Shown: one piece after another, positions 18,796-27,045 of the stretch
How positions within the stretch are numbered: the stretch's first letter is position 1
How the letters are laid out: each line of letters opens with the position of its first letter
Source: Limimaricola sp027213785
Lineage (GTDB): Bacteria; Pseudomonadota; Alphaproteobacteria; Rhodobacterales; Rhodobacteraceae
DNA length: 64,000 nt
Direction: 5' to 3'
Assembly: GCF_050847355.1 (NCBI RefSeq)
Contig: NZ_CP193755.1
Span: 1 to 64,000, forward strand
Program-made: the position numbers and the translations under genes
The notes under the pieces: model-generated
Database searches by the model: none
Told to the model about the DNA's origin: nothing
The model's input: only the letters and a program-made list of their open reading frames with translations

Positions 18796-19818
18796 TCAGC
18801 CCTTCTTCAGGGCCTTCTGGCCCAGCACTTCGGCGATCTGCACCGCGTTGAGCGCCGCGCCCTTGCGCAGGTTGTCGGAGACGCACCACAGGTTCAGGCC
18901 GTTCTCGACGGTGCTGTCCTGGCGAATGCGCGAGATGAAGGTGGCGAAGTCGCCGACGCATTCGACCGGCGTCACGTAGCCACCGGGCTCGCGCTTGTCG
19001 ATCACCATGATGCCGGGGGCCTCGCGCAGGATGTCGCGGGCCTCGTCCTCGTCGAGGAACTCCTCGAACTCGATGTTGAGCGCCTCGGAATGGCCGACGA
19101 AGACCGGGACCCGCACGCAGGTGGCGGTGAGCTTGATGGCGGGGTCGAGGATCTTCTTGGTCTCGACGACCATCTTCCACTCTTCCTTGGTGCCGCCGTC
19201 CTCCATGAAGACGTCGATATGCGGGATCACGTTGAAGGCGATCTGGCGCGGATAGACCGAGGGCTCGACCTCCTGGCCGGGCACGTACATGCCCTTGGTC
19301 TGGTTCCACAGCTCGTCGATCGCGTCCTTGCCGGTGCCCGAGACCGACTGGTAGGTCGAGACGACGACGCGCTTGATCTTGGCGCGGTCATGCAGCGGCT
19401 TGAGCGCCACGACCATCTGCGCGGTCGAGCAGTTCGGGTTCGCGATGATGTTCTTCTTGGTGTAGCCCATCACCGCGTCGGCATTGACCTCGGGCACCAC
19501 CAGCGGCACCTCGGGGTCCATGCGGTAGAGCGACGAGTTGTCGATCACCACGCAGCCCTGCGAGGCGGCCTTGGGAGCGTATTCCTTGGTGGCCTCGGAG
19601 CCCACGGCGAAGAGCGCGATGTCCCAGCCGGTGAAGTCGAAGGCGGCGAGGTCCTGGGTTTTCAAAGTTCGATCGCCGAAGCTCACCTCGGTGCCGAGCG
19701 AGCGGCGGCTGGCGAGAACGGCGATTTCCTCAATCGGAAACGCGCGCTCGTCCAGGATGTTGAGCATTTCGCGACCCACGTTGCCCGTGGCGCCGACGAC
19801 GACGACCTTGTAGCCCAT
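18796..19818 (-). CDS. asd: Aspartate-semialdehyde dehydrogenase
   Basis: Asd reduces aspartyl phosphate to aspartate semialdehyde, the branch point to lysine/diaminopimelate, methionine and threonine. The 340-residue product has the N-terminal nucleotide-binding VVVVGATGNVGREML, the catalytic cysteine C130 in NPNCSTAQ, and the substrate-binding region YQSVSGTGKDAIDELW. The length is normal. The tRNA-Pro gene lies about 100 bases upstream, and a strong terminator lies just past the stop. Its pathway partners dapD and dapE are also in this window. Confidence 0.96.
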   Translation of the reverse strand: MGYKVVVVGATGNVGREMLNILDERAFPIEEIAVLASRRSLGTEVSFGDRTLKTQDLAAFDFTGWDIALFAVGSEATKEYAPKAASQGCVVIDNSSLYRMDPEVPLVVPEVNADAVMGYTKKNIIANPNCSTAQMVVALKPLHDRAKIKRVVVSTYQSVSGTGKDAIDELWNQTKGMYVPGQEVEPSVYPRQIAFNVIPHIDVFMEDGGTKEEWKMVVETKKILDPAIKLTATCVRVPVFVGHSEALNIEFEEFLDEDEARDILREAPGIMVIDKREPGGYVTPVECVGDFATFISRIRQDSTVENGLNLWCVSDNLRKGAALNAVQIAEVLGQKALKKG

Positions 19819-19916
19819 GTTCTGGAGCCTCCTGAAAGTTCGAGCGGTCCCTACACGTTTCGCGACGGAAGGGAAAGCGCCCGCAGGCGGTTCAAAGCTG
19901 TCATGCGGGGAAAAAC

Positions 19917-19993
19917 TGGTCGGAGTGAGAGGATTCGAACCTCCGACCCCCTGCTCCCGAAGCAGGTGCGCTACCAGGCTGCGCTACACTCCG
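19917..19993 (-). tRNA. tRNA-Pro (anticodon CGG)
   Basis: Read on the minus strand, the gene starts CGGAGTG and ends CACTCCG-A-CCA: a full 7-base-pair acceptor stem, discriminator A and encoded CCA. The anticodon arm is CCTGC-TTCGGGA-GCAGG, giving anticodon CGG, which reads the proline codon CCG. The T arm contains GGTTCGAATCC. Total length is 77 nucleotides. Confidence 0.97.
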
Positions 19994-20004
19994 ACCGTGG
20001 CGCC

Positions 20005-20033
20005 GACCTAACGCCTTGTTTGCGGCTTTGCAA
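20005..20033 (-). promoter_or_regulatory. Possible promoter of tRNA-Pro
   Basis: On the minus strand TTGCAA (20028-20033) is followed, after 16 or 17 bases, by TTAGGT or TAGGTC, about 12 bases before the mature tRNA 5' end. The -35 element is fair and the -10 is weak. Confidence 0.35.
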
Positions 20034-20045
20034 GAGGGGCCGCGT

Positions 20046-21011
20046 TCATTCCGCGCGGAAACGCCCGGGCCGCAGGAACCGCTTGAGCACGCTGGCGCGC
20101 GGCGCCGATCCGGTCTCGTAGCGCAGCCGGGTCTGCGAGACGGGACGGTGCGCCGAGTTGCCGCCGCGGCCCTCGCGCGCCACGATGTAGATGCCCGAGG
20201 CGATGATGATGCCGGCGCCCAGCGCCGTGGGCCCGTCGGGCAATTCGTCGAAGAACAGCGCGCCGTAGCCGGTGGCCCAGATGATCTGGCTGTACTGCAT
20301 CGGCGCGACCACCACCGCCTCGCCGGTGGAGTAGGCCGCGACCATGATACGGCCGCCGGTCCAGCCCAGTACCGCGATCAGCGCCATCAGCCCGAAATCC
20401 TCGAGCGGCATCGGCTTGTAGACGAAGCTCAGCGCCGCGCCCATCAGCACGAAGTTGGCGACCATCGGGTAGAGCAGCAGCACCACCGGCCGCTCGTCAT
20501 GGCCGATCTTGCGCACCACGATCGAGGCGGTCGAGCCGCCGACCGCGACGCCAAGCGCCGCGAGATGGCCCAACGACAGCTCGGTCTGGCCGGGGCGCAG
20601 CACGATCAGCACGCCGGCGAGGCCGACCAGCACCGCCGCCCAGCGGCGGGCGCCGACGGTCTCGCCCAGCACCGGGATCGCCAGCACGGTGATCAGCAGC
20701 GGCGTCGCGAAGATCAACGCGTAGACCTGAGCCAGCGGCAGCACCGAAAAGGCGTAGAAGGCGCAGATCGCCGTCAGGAAACCGGCGCAGGTGCGCAGCG
20801 CGACCCACCATGGGTGGCGCGGGCGCAGCGTGCCGGGTTCGGGGTCGCCGATGATCATCACAAGCGCCAGCGGGAAGGCCAGCGTCACCGAGAAGAAGAT
20901 CAACTGCACCGGCGAGTAGCCGCTGCCCAGCACCTTGATGACCACGTCATGCGTGGCGAAGACGCCGAAGGACACAAGCGCCAGCAGCGCGCCTTTCGCA
21001 TTGTCGCCCAT
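20046..21011 (-). CDS. DMT-superfamily (EamA) transporter
   Basis: A 321-residue inner-membrane protein with about ten hydrophobic helices arranged as two EamA repeats (GALLALVSFGVFATHDVVIK in the first, LALGVAVGGSTASIVVRK-type in the second). PLAQVYALIFATPLLITVL and VVAPMQYSQIIWATGYGALFF are the conserved fourth-helix regions. Family members export metabolites or drugs; the substrate is unknown. ATG 21011 (MGDNAKG) is chosen; the extra upstream residues are not membrane-like. The C-terminal tail is rich in Arg and lies in the cytosol. Confidence 0.9.
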   Translation of the reverse strand: MGDNAKGALLALVSFGVFATHDVVIKVLGSGYSPVQLIFFSVTLAFPLALVMIIGDPEPGTLRPRHPWWVALRTCAGFLTAICAFYAFSVLPLAQVYALIFATPLLITVLAIPVLGETVGARRWAAVLVGLAGVLIVLRPGQTELSLGHLAALGVAVGGSTASIVVRKIGHDERPVVLLLYPMVANFVLMGAALSFVYKPMPLEDFGLMALIAVLGWTGGRIMVAAYSTGEAVVVAPMQYSQIIWATGYGALFFDELPDGPTALGAGIIIASGIYIVAREGRGGNSAHRPVSQTRLRYETGSAPRASVLKRFLRPGRFRAE

Positions 21012-21091
21012 GCGCGTTCTCCCGGTCAGGCTGGTGGTGTTAGCGCCAGCAATGGCCGAGCCCGGGGTGCGATGCAACCCGGGGTCAAGCG

Positions 21092-21117
21092 TTGCGGGCG
21101 GGTTTCCCCGCCCGCAA
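21092..21117 (-). terminator. Hairpin with GAAA tetraloop downstream of leuB
   Basis: On the minus strand TTGCGGGCGGG, GAAA, CCCGCCCGCAA form a perfect 11-base-pair stem capped by a GNRA tetraloop, 5 bases beyond the leuB stop. No U-tract follows, so termination may be weak or the stem may protect the 3' end. Confidence 0.55.
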
Positions 21118-21122
21118 GCGGA

Positions 21123-22229
21123 TCAGAGCGAAGCGTCGAGCGCGGCGATGATCGCGTCGCCCATCTCGGCGGTGGAGATCGGCGTGCCGCCCTCGGGGCC
21201 GAGCAGGTCGGCGGTGCGCTTGCCATCGGCCAGCACCTTCTCGACGGCCTGTTCGAGGCGGGTCGCCTCGTCGCCCTTGTCGAAGCTGTAGCGCAGCGCC
21301 ATGGCGAAGCTCAGGATGCAGGCGATCGGGTTCGCCTTGCCCTGACCGGCGATGTCGGGGGCCGAGCCGTGCACCGGCTCGTAGAGCGCCTTGGGGCGGC
21401 CATTGGCCATCGGCGCGCCCAGGCTCGCAGAGGGCAGCATGCCCAAGCTACCGGTGAGCATCGCGGCGGCGTCCGAAAGGAGGTCGCCGAACAGGTTGTC
21501 GGTGACGATCACGTCGAACTGCTTGGGCCAGCGGCAGAGCTGCATGGCGCCGGCATCGGCATACATGTGGCTCAGCTCGACGTCCGGGTACTCGGCCTCG
21601 TGGATCTCGGTCACCACCTGGCGCCAGAGCACGCCCGATTCCATGACGTTGGCCTTCTCCATCGAGCAGACCTTGTTGCCCCGGCGGCGGGCCAGCTCGA
21701 AGGCCGAGCGCGCGACGCGGGCGATCTCGCTCTCGGTATAGCGCTGGGTGTTGATGCCGACGCGCTCGTTGCCTTCCTTGTGGATGCCGCGCGGCTCGCC
21801 GAAATAGACGCCCGAGGTCAGCTCGCGCACGATCATGATGTCGAGCCCGGCGACCACGTCGCGCTTGAGCGAGGAGAAGTCGGCCAGCGCGTCGAAGCAC
21901 TGCGCCGGGCGCAGGTTCGAGAACAGGTCCATTTCCTTGCGCAGGCGCAGCAGGCCGCGCTCGGGCTTCACCGAGAAGTCGAGCGTGTCGTATTTCGGCC
22001 CGCCCACGGCACCGAGCAGCACGGCGTCGGCGTTCTGCGCGCGTTCCATCGTCGCGTCGGTGAGCGGCGTGCCATGCGCGTCATAGGCGGCGCCGCCGAC
22101 GAGATCCTCTTCGACGTCGAAGGCGAGGTCGCGCTTCTCGCCGTACCAGCCGATGATCTTCTTCACCTCGTTCATGACTTCGGGACCGATGCCGTCGCCG
22201 GCGAGGATCAGAAGGGAAGGATTGGACAC
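21123..22229 (-). CDS. leuB: 3-isopropylmalate dehydrogenase
   Basis: LeuB oxidatively decarboxylates 3-isopropylmalate in leucine synthesis. The 368-residue product starts at GTG 22229 with SNPSLLILAGDGIGPEVM. It carries the substrate-arginine region LLRLRKEMDLFSNLRPAQ and the metal/NAD signature VTDNLFGDLLSDAAAMLTGS, followed by EPVHGSAPDIAGQGKANP. The GTG start is supported by the family's N-terminus; the in-frame upstream ATG at 22328 would add unrelated sequence. leuC and leuD lie about 2.5 kb upstream, separated by two unrelated genes. Confidence 0.96.
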   Translation of the reverse strand: MSNPSLLILAGDGIGPEVMNEVKKIIGWYGEKRDLAFDVEEDLVGGAAYDAHGTPLTDATMERAQNADAVLLGAVGGPKYDTLDFSVKPERGLLRLRKEMDLFSNLRPAQCFDALADFSSLKRDVVAGLDIMIVRELTSGVYFGEPRGIHKEGNERVGINTQRYTESEIARVARSAFELARRRGNKVCSMEKANVMESGVLWRQVVTEIHEAEYPDVELSHMYADAGAMQLCRWPKQFDVIVTDNLFGDLLSDAAAMLTGSLGMLPSASLGAPMANGRPKALYEPVHGSAPDIAGQGKANPIACILSFAMALRYSFDKGDEATRLEQAVEKVLADGKRTADLLGPEGGTPISTAEMGDAIIAALDASL

Positions 22230-22387
22230 GTTGCGGGCTCCGGATTGAAACGAATGGAATGGCGATGCGGTAGCCTGTGGCCGCCGCAGGGTCAAGTTCG
22301 CGCCCCGTCCCCCGATGCCGCGCGCCAACCCGAGACCGGATGCCGTGTGAACCTGAGAAGGGCAGACGAGGCGGCGCGCCCCCTTGG

Positions 22388-22418
22388 TTCATCTTTCCTG
22401 AAATACGCAAATCCCGCC
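22388..22418 (-). repeat. Intergenic repeat motif, copy 2
   Basis: On the minus strand this reads GGCGGGATTTGCGTATTTC then AGGAAAGATGAA. It lies between the nuclease-fold gene and leuB, 15 bases after the former's stop. Confidence 0.7.
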
Positions 22419-22433
22419 GACGACCCGATGCGC

Positions 22434-23546
22434 TCACTCCAGTTCGAGGTCGACCCAGACCAGCCGGTGCGCCGAGGCCTTGGCCGCGGCTTCGGCCAGC
22501 GGGCCTGTGACGGGCCAGGTCACGCCGGCGCCGGTGACCCGCAGCCCTGCGCGCGAGGGCAGAACGTAATCGACCCGCAGGTTGCCCGGCCCCTCCGGCG
22601 GGTCTTCCCAATCGGCGGTATCGAGCGCCGGATCGCCCGCCTGGCCCGGCGTGGCGTTCGCGCGGCCGCCGGGGCTGCGGGGCTGGGGGTCGACGAGGCG
22701 CGGATCGGCGAGCAGGGCGCGCATCGCGGCGCGGCGGCCCTCGCCATCGGCCGGGTCGAGATTGGCAAGGCCGATGATCGCGAAGGGCGGCGCCGGTGGT
22801 GGGCCGAGATCGCCGTCCAGAAACCGCATCCAGAGCCGGATCTCGTCGCGATTGCGCAGCCCGTTGAGATCCTCGGGCCCGTCGAAGACCGGCGGCGTGG
22901 CGGCGAAGGCCATGAGGGTGAGGGGCCCCTGCGGCGTCTCGGCCAGCACCACCCAGTGCCCGGTGCTCGACAGGCGTCGCGCGGCCTGCGCCTCGGCCGA
23001 TGGAAAGGGGGCGTCGCCCGTTTTGGGCTGCGCCGCGCCGGGCAGGTCGCGCCAGAGCCACCCGGTGAAGTCGTGCACGAGGGAGACCGGAAAGCGCGAC
23101 AGCAGCGCCATCGCGCCGTCGCCGGTGAAGCGGCCATAGCCATGGGCGTCGCGCGGCCGGTCGCGGCGACCATCGCCGTCGAGATCCAGCCCGGAGGCCA
23201 GCCCGGCATTCGAGGGCGGGGCGAGGAGATAGGGGTAATCCGGTCCGCCCGTCTCGCGCAGCAGCGCCGCGAAGGCCGCAAGCGCGACACCTCGGGCATC
23301 GCGGTCGAAACCGGTAAGCAGCAGCATGTCGGGAGCGGTGTCGGTAATGACGCGGGCAACGGCCGTGACCTGTGCCTCGCCCCGGCGGATGTCACGCAGC
23401 AGCAGTCCGGGGCCGTCGCGGCTCAGCGCCGGGGCGTAGGTGGCGAGCCGCAGGGGTTCGGCCGAGAGGGGGGGCGCCAGAGGCGCGAGCGGGGCGGCAA
23501 GAAGGACGGCGAGAAGGGCGCGACCGAGGCGCGCCCCAAGGCTCAC
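22434..23546 (-). CDS. Secreted endonuclease/exonuclease/phosphatase-fold protein
   Basis: A 370-residue protein with an N-terminal signal peptide (ALLAVLLAAPLAPLAPPLSA). The body shows EEP-fold hallmarks: early LRLATYAPAL, PDMLLLTGF, then FAIIGLANLDPADGEG in the position of the usual GDFN metal motif, and near the end LRVDYVLPS followed by HRLVWVDLEL, the D-Y/H-R C-terminal pair. GLDLDGDGRRDRPRDAHGYGRF is an acidic loop found in this secreted subfamily. The substrate could be DNA, lipid or phosphate esters. It overlaps the upstream membrane protein gene by ATGA. Confidence 0.8.
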   Translation of the reverse strand: MSLGARLGRALLAVLLAAPLAPLAPPLSAEPLRLATYAPALSRDGPGLLLRDIRRGEAQVTAVARVITDTAPDMLLLTGFDRDARGVALAAFAALLRETGGPDYPYLLAPPSNAGLASGLDLDGDGRRDRPRDAHGYGRFTGDGAMALLSRFPVSLVHDFTGWLWRDLPGAAQPKTGDAPFPSAEAQAARRLSSTGHWVVLAETPQGPLTLMAFAATPPVFDGPEDLNGLRNRDEIRLWMRFLDGDLGPPPAPPFAIIGLANLDPADGEGRRAAMRALLADPRLVDPQPRSPGGRANATPGQAGDPALDTADWEDPPEGPGNLRVDYVLPSRAGLRVTGAGVTWPVTGPLAEAAAKASAHRLVWVDLELE

Positions 23547-24376
23547 GCGGGCATCAGCCCGGCTTCGCGCGCCGAGGCTCGCTCGCGCTGGGCGCCGATC
23601 ATGTCGGCGACGCGCTGCAGCGCCACGCCGCGCATCAGCAGGCTCGCTGGCAGGAAGGCCCAGCCGGTCATGGTCCAGATCAGCGTATGTGGGTTCGACA
23701 GGTCGATCGGCCCGAAGATCGGCGCGCCGATGTTGAACAGGGCCGGCACGATGAAGGGCAGCAGGAAGCCCAGCACGAGGTTGACCTGCCCGTCGCGACG
23801 CAGGCGCCAGATCACGTCCGGGCCCGAGGTCGGATCGAAAGTCGGCAGGTTGATCCAGACATTGAAATTGCCCGAGCGCATCGGCCAGCCCCGGAACCGC
23901 AGCAGCGCCACGAAGATCAGCAGCGACGCCAGCGACAGCAGGTAGCTCAGCGCGGCACCGACCCGGACCTGGTCGGCCAGCGCGCCGGAGGTGCCTTCCG
24001 GCAGGGTCAGCATCACCAGCCGCACCGGCGAATAGGGCATGTCGAGCGCGTGGCCCAGCGGCGCCGTCAGCGCCGCGACAAGCGCCGTGAAGGTGGAGGC
24101 GTCGTCGGCATGACCCGCCAGCAGCGACAGCAGGAACACCGAGAGCGCCGCCGTGGCGAAACGGATGCGGTTGAAGGGCGGCGCATCGCGGAATTCGACC
24201 AGGCTCGGCGACAGCGAGGTGTATTCGACCGCGGTGAACAGCCCCGCGGCGATCGCCACCAGCGCCACGATCTCCGGGGTGCCGGAACCGCCCGTCTGCA
24301 GCAGCATCGATGGTGTTGCGATCAGCAACATCATCAGCACCGCCCGCAGGAGTCCACCTGTCAGTCGCGCGACCAT
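23543..24376 (-). CDS. Multi-pass membrane protein of unknown function
   Basis: A 277-residue protein with about six hydrophobic segments (LLRAVLMMLLIATPSMLL, IVALVAIAAGLFTAVEY, FATAALSVFLLSLLAGHA, ALSYLLSLASLLIFVALL, VNLVLGFLLPFIVPALF and a last one near TLIWTMTGWAFLPASLL). The middle loop SGNFNVWINLPTFDPTSGPD is strongly polar. I do not recognise the family. ATG 24376 (MVARLTGG) puts the first helix near the N-terminus. Its stop overlaps the ATG of the secreted nuclease-fold gene, suggesting the two act together at the envelope. Confidence 0.75.
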   Translation of the reverse strand: MVARLTGGLLRAVLMMLLIATPSMLLQTGGSGTPEIVALVAIAAGLFTAVEYTSLSPSLVEFRDAPPFNRIRFATAALSVFLLSLLAGHADDASTFTALVAALTAPLGHALDMPYSPVRLVMLTLPEGTSGALADQVRVGAALSYLLSLASLLIFVALLRFRGWPMRSGNFNVWINLPTFDPTSGPDVIWRLRRDGQVNLVLGFLLPFIVPALFNIGAPIFGPIDLSNPHTLIWTMTGWAFLPASLLMRGVALQRVADMIGAQRERASAREAGLMPA

Positions 24377-24705
24377 AGTCTGCCCATTCCTGCGCCGGGC
24401 GGCCACGTTTTGATATCGCGGCTCTTTACCGGCGAATTTCGGCCCAAGCGGGCCGTCATGCCTCAATCCTGCCACTATTTGTGCCCTTTCCCAGTTCAGG
24501 CGGCAACGCATAGTTCTCAAGAAGCGCTTGAACTGCGGCGCTTTTGCGACGGAGTCGGCACTGCAATGGACCGATAATGGGGCCTTCGATCAGCAACTTA
24601 TGCCTTTTGGAGAGGGTATATAGTGGCTGTTCGGGCAGGTCCTACCAGACAGGGTAGGGCAGGCGTGACCTTACGGCACGGGAAACACTCCCTCGTCACA
24701 ATGCG
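24377..24705. other. Non-coding region between leuD and the membrane-protein gene
   Basis: No gene is supported here. A small perfect hairpin occurs at 24641-24658 (CCTACC, 6-base loop, GGTAGG). The region should contain the promoter for the minus-strand membrane-protein/nuclease pair, because a strong terminator follows leuD at 24706-24734. Confidence 0.4.
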
Positions 24706-24734
24706 AAAAGGGCGGCCCGCCGGGCCGCCCTTTT
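24706..24734 (-). terminator. Intrinsic terminator after leuD
   Basis: AAAAGGGCGGCCC, GCC loop, GGGCCGCCCTTTT: a perfect 13-base-pair stem with A-run and T-run on opposite sides, so it can work in both directions. It lies 20 bases past the leuD stop and ends the leuC-leuD transcript. Confidence 0.9.
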
Positions 24735-24753
24735 CCTGTCCGAATCTTCGATC

Positions 24754-25359
24754 TCAGACCCAGGGTCGAGCCTGGCTCGCCTGGCTTTCGAAGCTGTCGA
24801 TGGCGCTTGCCTTTTCCAGCGTCAGGCCGATGTCGTCGAGCCCCTCGAGCAGGCAGTGCTTGCGGAAGGGGTCGACCTCGAAGTGGAAGCTCTCGCCCTC
24901 GGAGGTGGTCACGGTCTGGTTCTCGAGGTCGATGTCGAGCCGCGCGTTCGAGCCCTTTTCGGCGTCCTTCATCAGCACGTCGACCTGCTCCTGGGGCAGC
25001 ACGATCGGCAGGATGCCGTTCTTGAAGCAGTTGTTGAAGAAGATGTCGGCGAAGCTGGTCGAGATCACGCATTTGATCCCGAAATCCTTGATCGCCCAAG
25101 GCGCGTGCTCGCGCGACGAGCCGCAGCCGAAATTGTCGCCGGCGACGATGATCTCGGCGTTGCGGTAGGCCGGGTTGTTGAGCACGAAATCGGGGTTCTC
25201 CGACCCGTCGTCGAGATAACGCATCTCGGCGAACAGGTTCACGCCCAGCCCGGACCGCTTGATGGTCTTCAGGAACTGCTTGGGGATGATCATGTCCGTG
25301 TCGATGTTGACCAGCGGCATGGGGGCGGCGACGCCCGAGAAGCTTTCGAACTTGTCCAT
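24754..25359 (-). CDS. leuD: 3-isopropylmalate dehydratase small subunit
   Basis: LeuD pairs with LeuC to isomerise 2- to 3-isopropylmalate. The 201-residue product starts MDKFESFSGVAAPMPLVNID and holds the swivel-domain motifs NIDTDMIIPKQFL and GDNFGCGSSREHAPWAI, plus FADIFFNNCFKNGILPI. The length is typical. Its ATG overlaps the leuC stop by one base (TGATG), giving tight coupling for the two-subunit enzyme. Confidence 0.96.
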   Translation of the reverse strand: MDKFESFSGVAAPMPLVNIDTDMIIPKQFLKTIKRSGLGVNLFAEMRYLDDGSENPDFVLNNPAYRNAEIIVAGDNFGCGSSREHAPWAIKDFGIKCVISTSFADIFFNNCFKNGILPIVLPQEQVDVLMKDAEKGSNARLDIDLENQTVTTSEGESFHFEVDPFRKHCLLEGLDDIGLTLEKASAIDSFESQASQARPWV

Positions 25360-26762
25360 CACATCATCTCCCGCACGTCGGTCAGGTGTCCGGTGATCGC
25401 GGCGGCCGCCGCCATCGCCGGGCTCATCAGGTGGGTCCGCCCGCCCTTGCCCTGGCGCCCCTCGAAATTGCGGTTCGAGGTCGCGGCGCAGCGCTCGCCC
25501 GGGGCAAGCTGGTCGGGGTTCATCGCCAAGCACATCGAGCAGCCGGCGAGGCGCCACTCGAAGCCCGCCTCCTTGAAGATGTCGGCGAGGCCCTCTTCCT
25601 CGGCCTGGGCGCGCACGAGGCCCGAGCCCGGCACGACCATGGCACGCATGCCGTCCTTGATCTTCTTGCCCTTGAGGATCGCCGCGGCGGCGCGCAGATC
25701 CTCGATCCGGCCATTGGTGCAGGACCCGATGAAGACCGTGTCGATCTTGATCTCCTTGAGCGGCGTGCCGGCGGTCAGCCCCATGTAGTCGAGCGCGCGC
25801 TTGGCCGCCTCGACCTTGCCGCCCTTGAAGGCGCTCGGGTCTGGCACGACATCGGTGATCGGCAGAACGTCCTCGGGCGAGGTGCCCCAGGTGACGACCG
25901 GGGCGATGTCCTCGCCACGGATCGTGACGACCTTGTCCCAATGCGCGTCGTCATCGGAATAGAGCGTCTTCCACCACTCCATGGCGGCTTCCCACTGCGC
26001 ACCCTTCGGCGCGTGCGGGCGGCCCTTCACATAGGCGAAGGTGGTCTCGTCGGGGGCGATCAGACCGGCGCGGGCGCCGCCTTCGATCGCCATGTTGCAG
26101 ACCGTCATCCGGCCTTCCATCGACAGCGAGCGGATCGCCTCGCCGCAATACTCGATGACGTAGCCGGTGCCGCCGGCGGTGCCGGTCTTGCCGATCACCG
26201 AGAGGGTGATGTCCTTGGCGGTGACGCCCGGCGCCAGCTGGCCGGTGATCTCCACCTTCATGTTCTTGGACTTCGACTGGATCAGCGTCTGCGTGGCGAG
26301 CACGTGCTCGACCTCCGAGGTGCCGATGCCATGCGCCAGCGCCCCGAAGGCGCCATGCGTCGCGGTGTGGCTGTCGCCGCAGACCACGGTCATGCCGGGC
26401 AGGGTCCAGCCCTGCTCGGGGCCGACGATGTGGACGATGCCCTGACGCACGTCCGAGACCGGGTAGTAGTTGATGCCGAAGTCGCGGGCGTTCTTGTCGA
26501 GCGCCTCGACCTGGATCCGGCTGTCCTCGTTCTCGATGACCTTGTCGCGGCCCTCGGTGGTGGGGACGTTGTGGTCCGGCACGGCGATGGTCTTTTCGGG
26601 CGCGCGCACCTGGCGGCCGGCCATGCGCAGCCCCTCGAAGGCCTGCGGGCTGGTGACCTCGTGCACGAGGTGGCGGTCGATATAGAGCAGGCCGGTGCCG
26701 TCCTCGGCCTGATGGACGAGATGCGCGTCCCAGATCTTGTCGTAGAGTGTCTTGCCGGTCAT
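25359..26762 (-). CDS. leuC: 3-isopropylmalate dehydratase large subunit
   Basis: The catalytic [4Fe-4S] aconitase-superfamily subunit. The 467-residue product has the early GQTLYDKIWDAHLV-like start (MTGKTLYDKIWDAHLV), VVCGDSHTATHGAFGALAHG, the first cluster cysteine in IGSCTNGRIEDL and the other two in AGCSMCLAMNPD. ATG 26762 follows AGAGGA at good spacing. It is first in the leuCD unit and divergent from the mechanosensitive channel gene, with a 283-base shared upstream region. Confidence 0.96.
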   Translation of the reverse strand: MTGKTLYDKIWDAHLVHQAEDGTGLLYIDRHLVHEVTSPQAFEGLRMAGRQVRAPEKTIAVPDHNVPTTEGRDKVIENEDSRIQVEALDKNARDFGINYYPVSDVRQGIVHIVGPEQGWTLPGMTVVCGDSHTATHGAFGALAHGIGTSEVEHVLATQTLIQSKSKNMKVEITGQLAPGVTAKDITLSVIGKTGTAGGTGYVIEYCGEAIRSLSMEGRMTVCNMAIEGGARAGLIAPDETTFAYVKGRPHAPKGAQWEAAMEWWKTLYSDDDAHWDKVVTIRGEDIAPVVTWGTSPEDVLPITDVVPDPSAFKGGKVEAAKRALDYMGLTAGTPLKEIKIDTVFIGSCTNGRIEDLRAAAAILKGKKIKDGMRAMVVPGSGLVRAQAEEEGLADIFKEAGFEWRLAGCSMCLAMNPDQLAPGERCAATSNRNFEGRQGKGGRTHLMSPAMAAAAAITGHLTDVREMM

Positions 26763-26797
26763 GGAGTGGTCCTCTTGCGGCTGGATATGTCTGACAG

Positions 26798-26815
26798 GGC
26801 GCGCGGCTGCGCGCC
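26798..26815. promoter_or_regulatory. Hairpin in the leuC leader region
   Basis: GGCGCGC, GGCT loop, GCGCGCC: a perfect 7-base-pair stem about 35 bases upstream of leuC. No leucine-rich leader peptide was found, so classic attenuation is not supported; a role in leuC expression is only a possibility. Confidence 0.3.
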
Positions 26816-27045
26816 GAAGGGTCGAGCGGGCGCCAGAGCGCCCCGCCGCGTCAAAGCCGCGCGAGGATCGTGCAGGTTGCGCCGAAGAACCGCCAGGGCA
26901 GGCGCGCGCGATCATCCATGTCGAAGACCCGAGTCATGGCGTTCAGATACTCCCTCGGACCCTTCGGCACAAGAGCCTGCGGCGGCTGGACCGGGGGGCG
27001 GCGGCGCTACATGCTCTGCACGTAAAAGAGAGGGTAGTGCGCGCG

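Noticed and set aside
20016..23945. A 1309-codon open frame on the plus strand
   Set aside because: It runs antisense to the DMT transporter, leuB and nuclease genes and through the tRNA flank; its translation is low-complexity His/Arg/Gly and has no domain. It is a high-GC shadow frame.
26763..27045. Leucine leader peptide for leuCD attenuation
   Set aside because: No short frame with a leucine run and paired terminator/antiterminator was found; only a GC hairpin at 26798-26815 is present.
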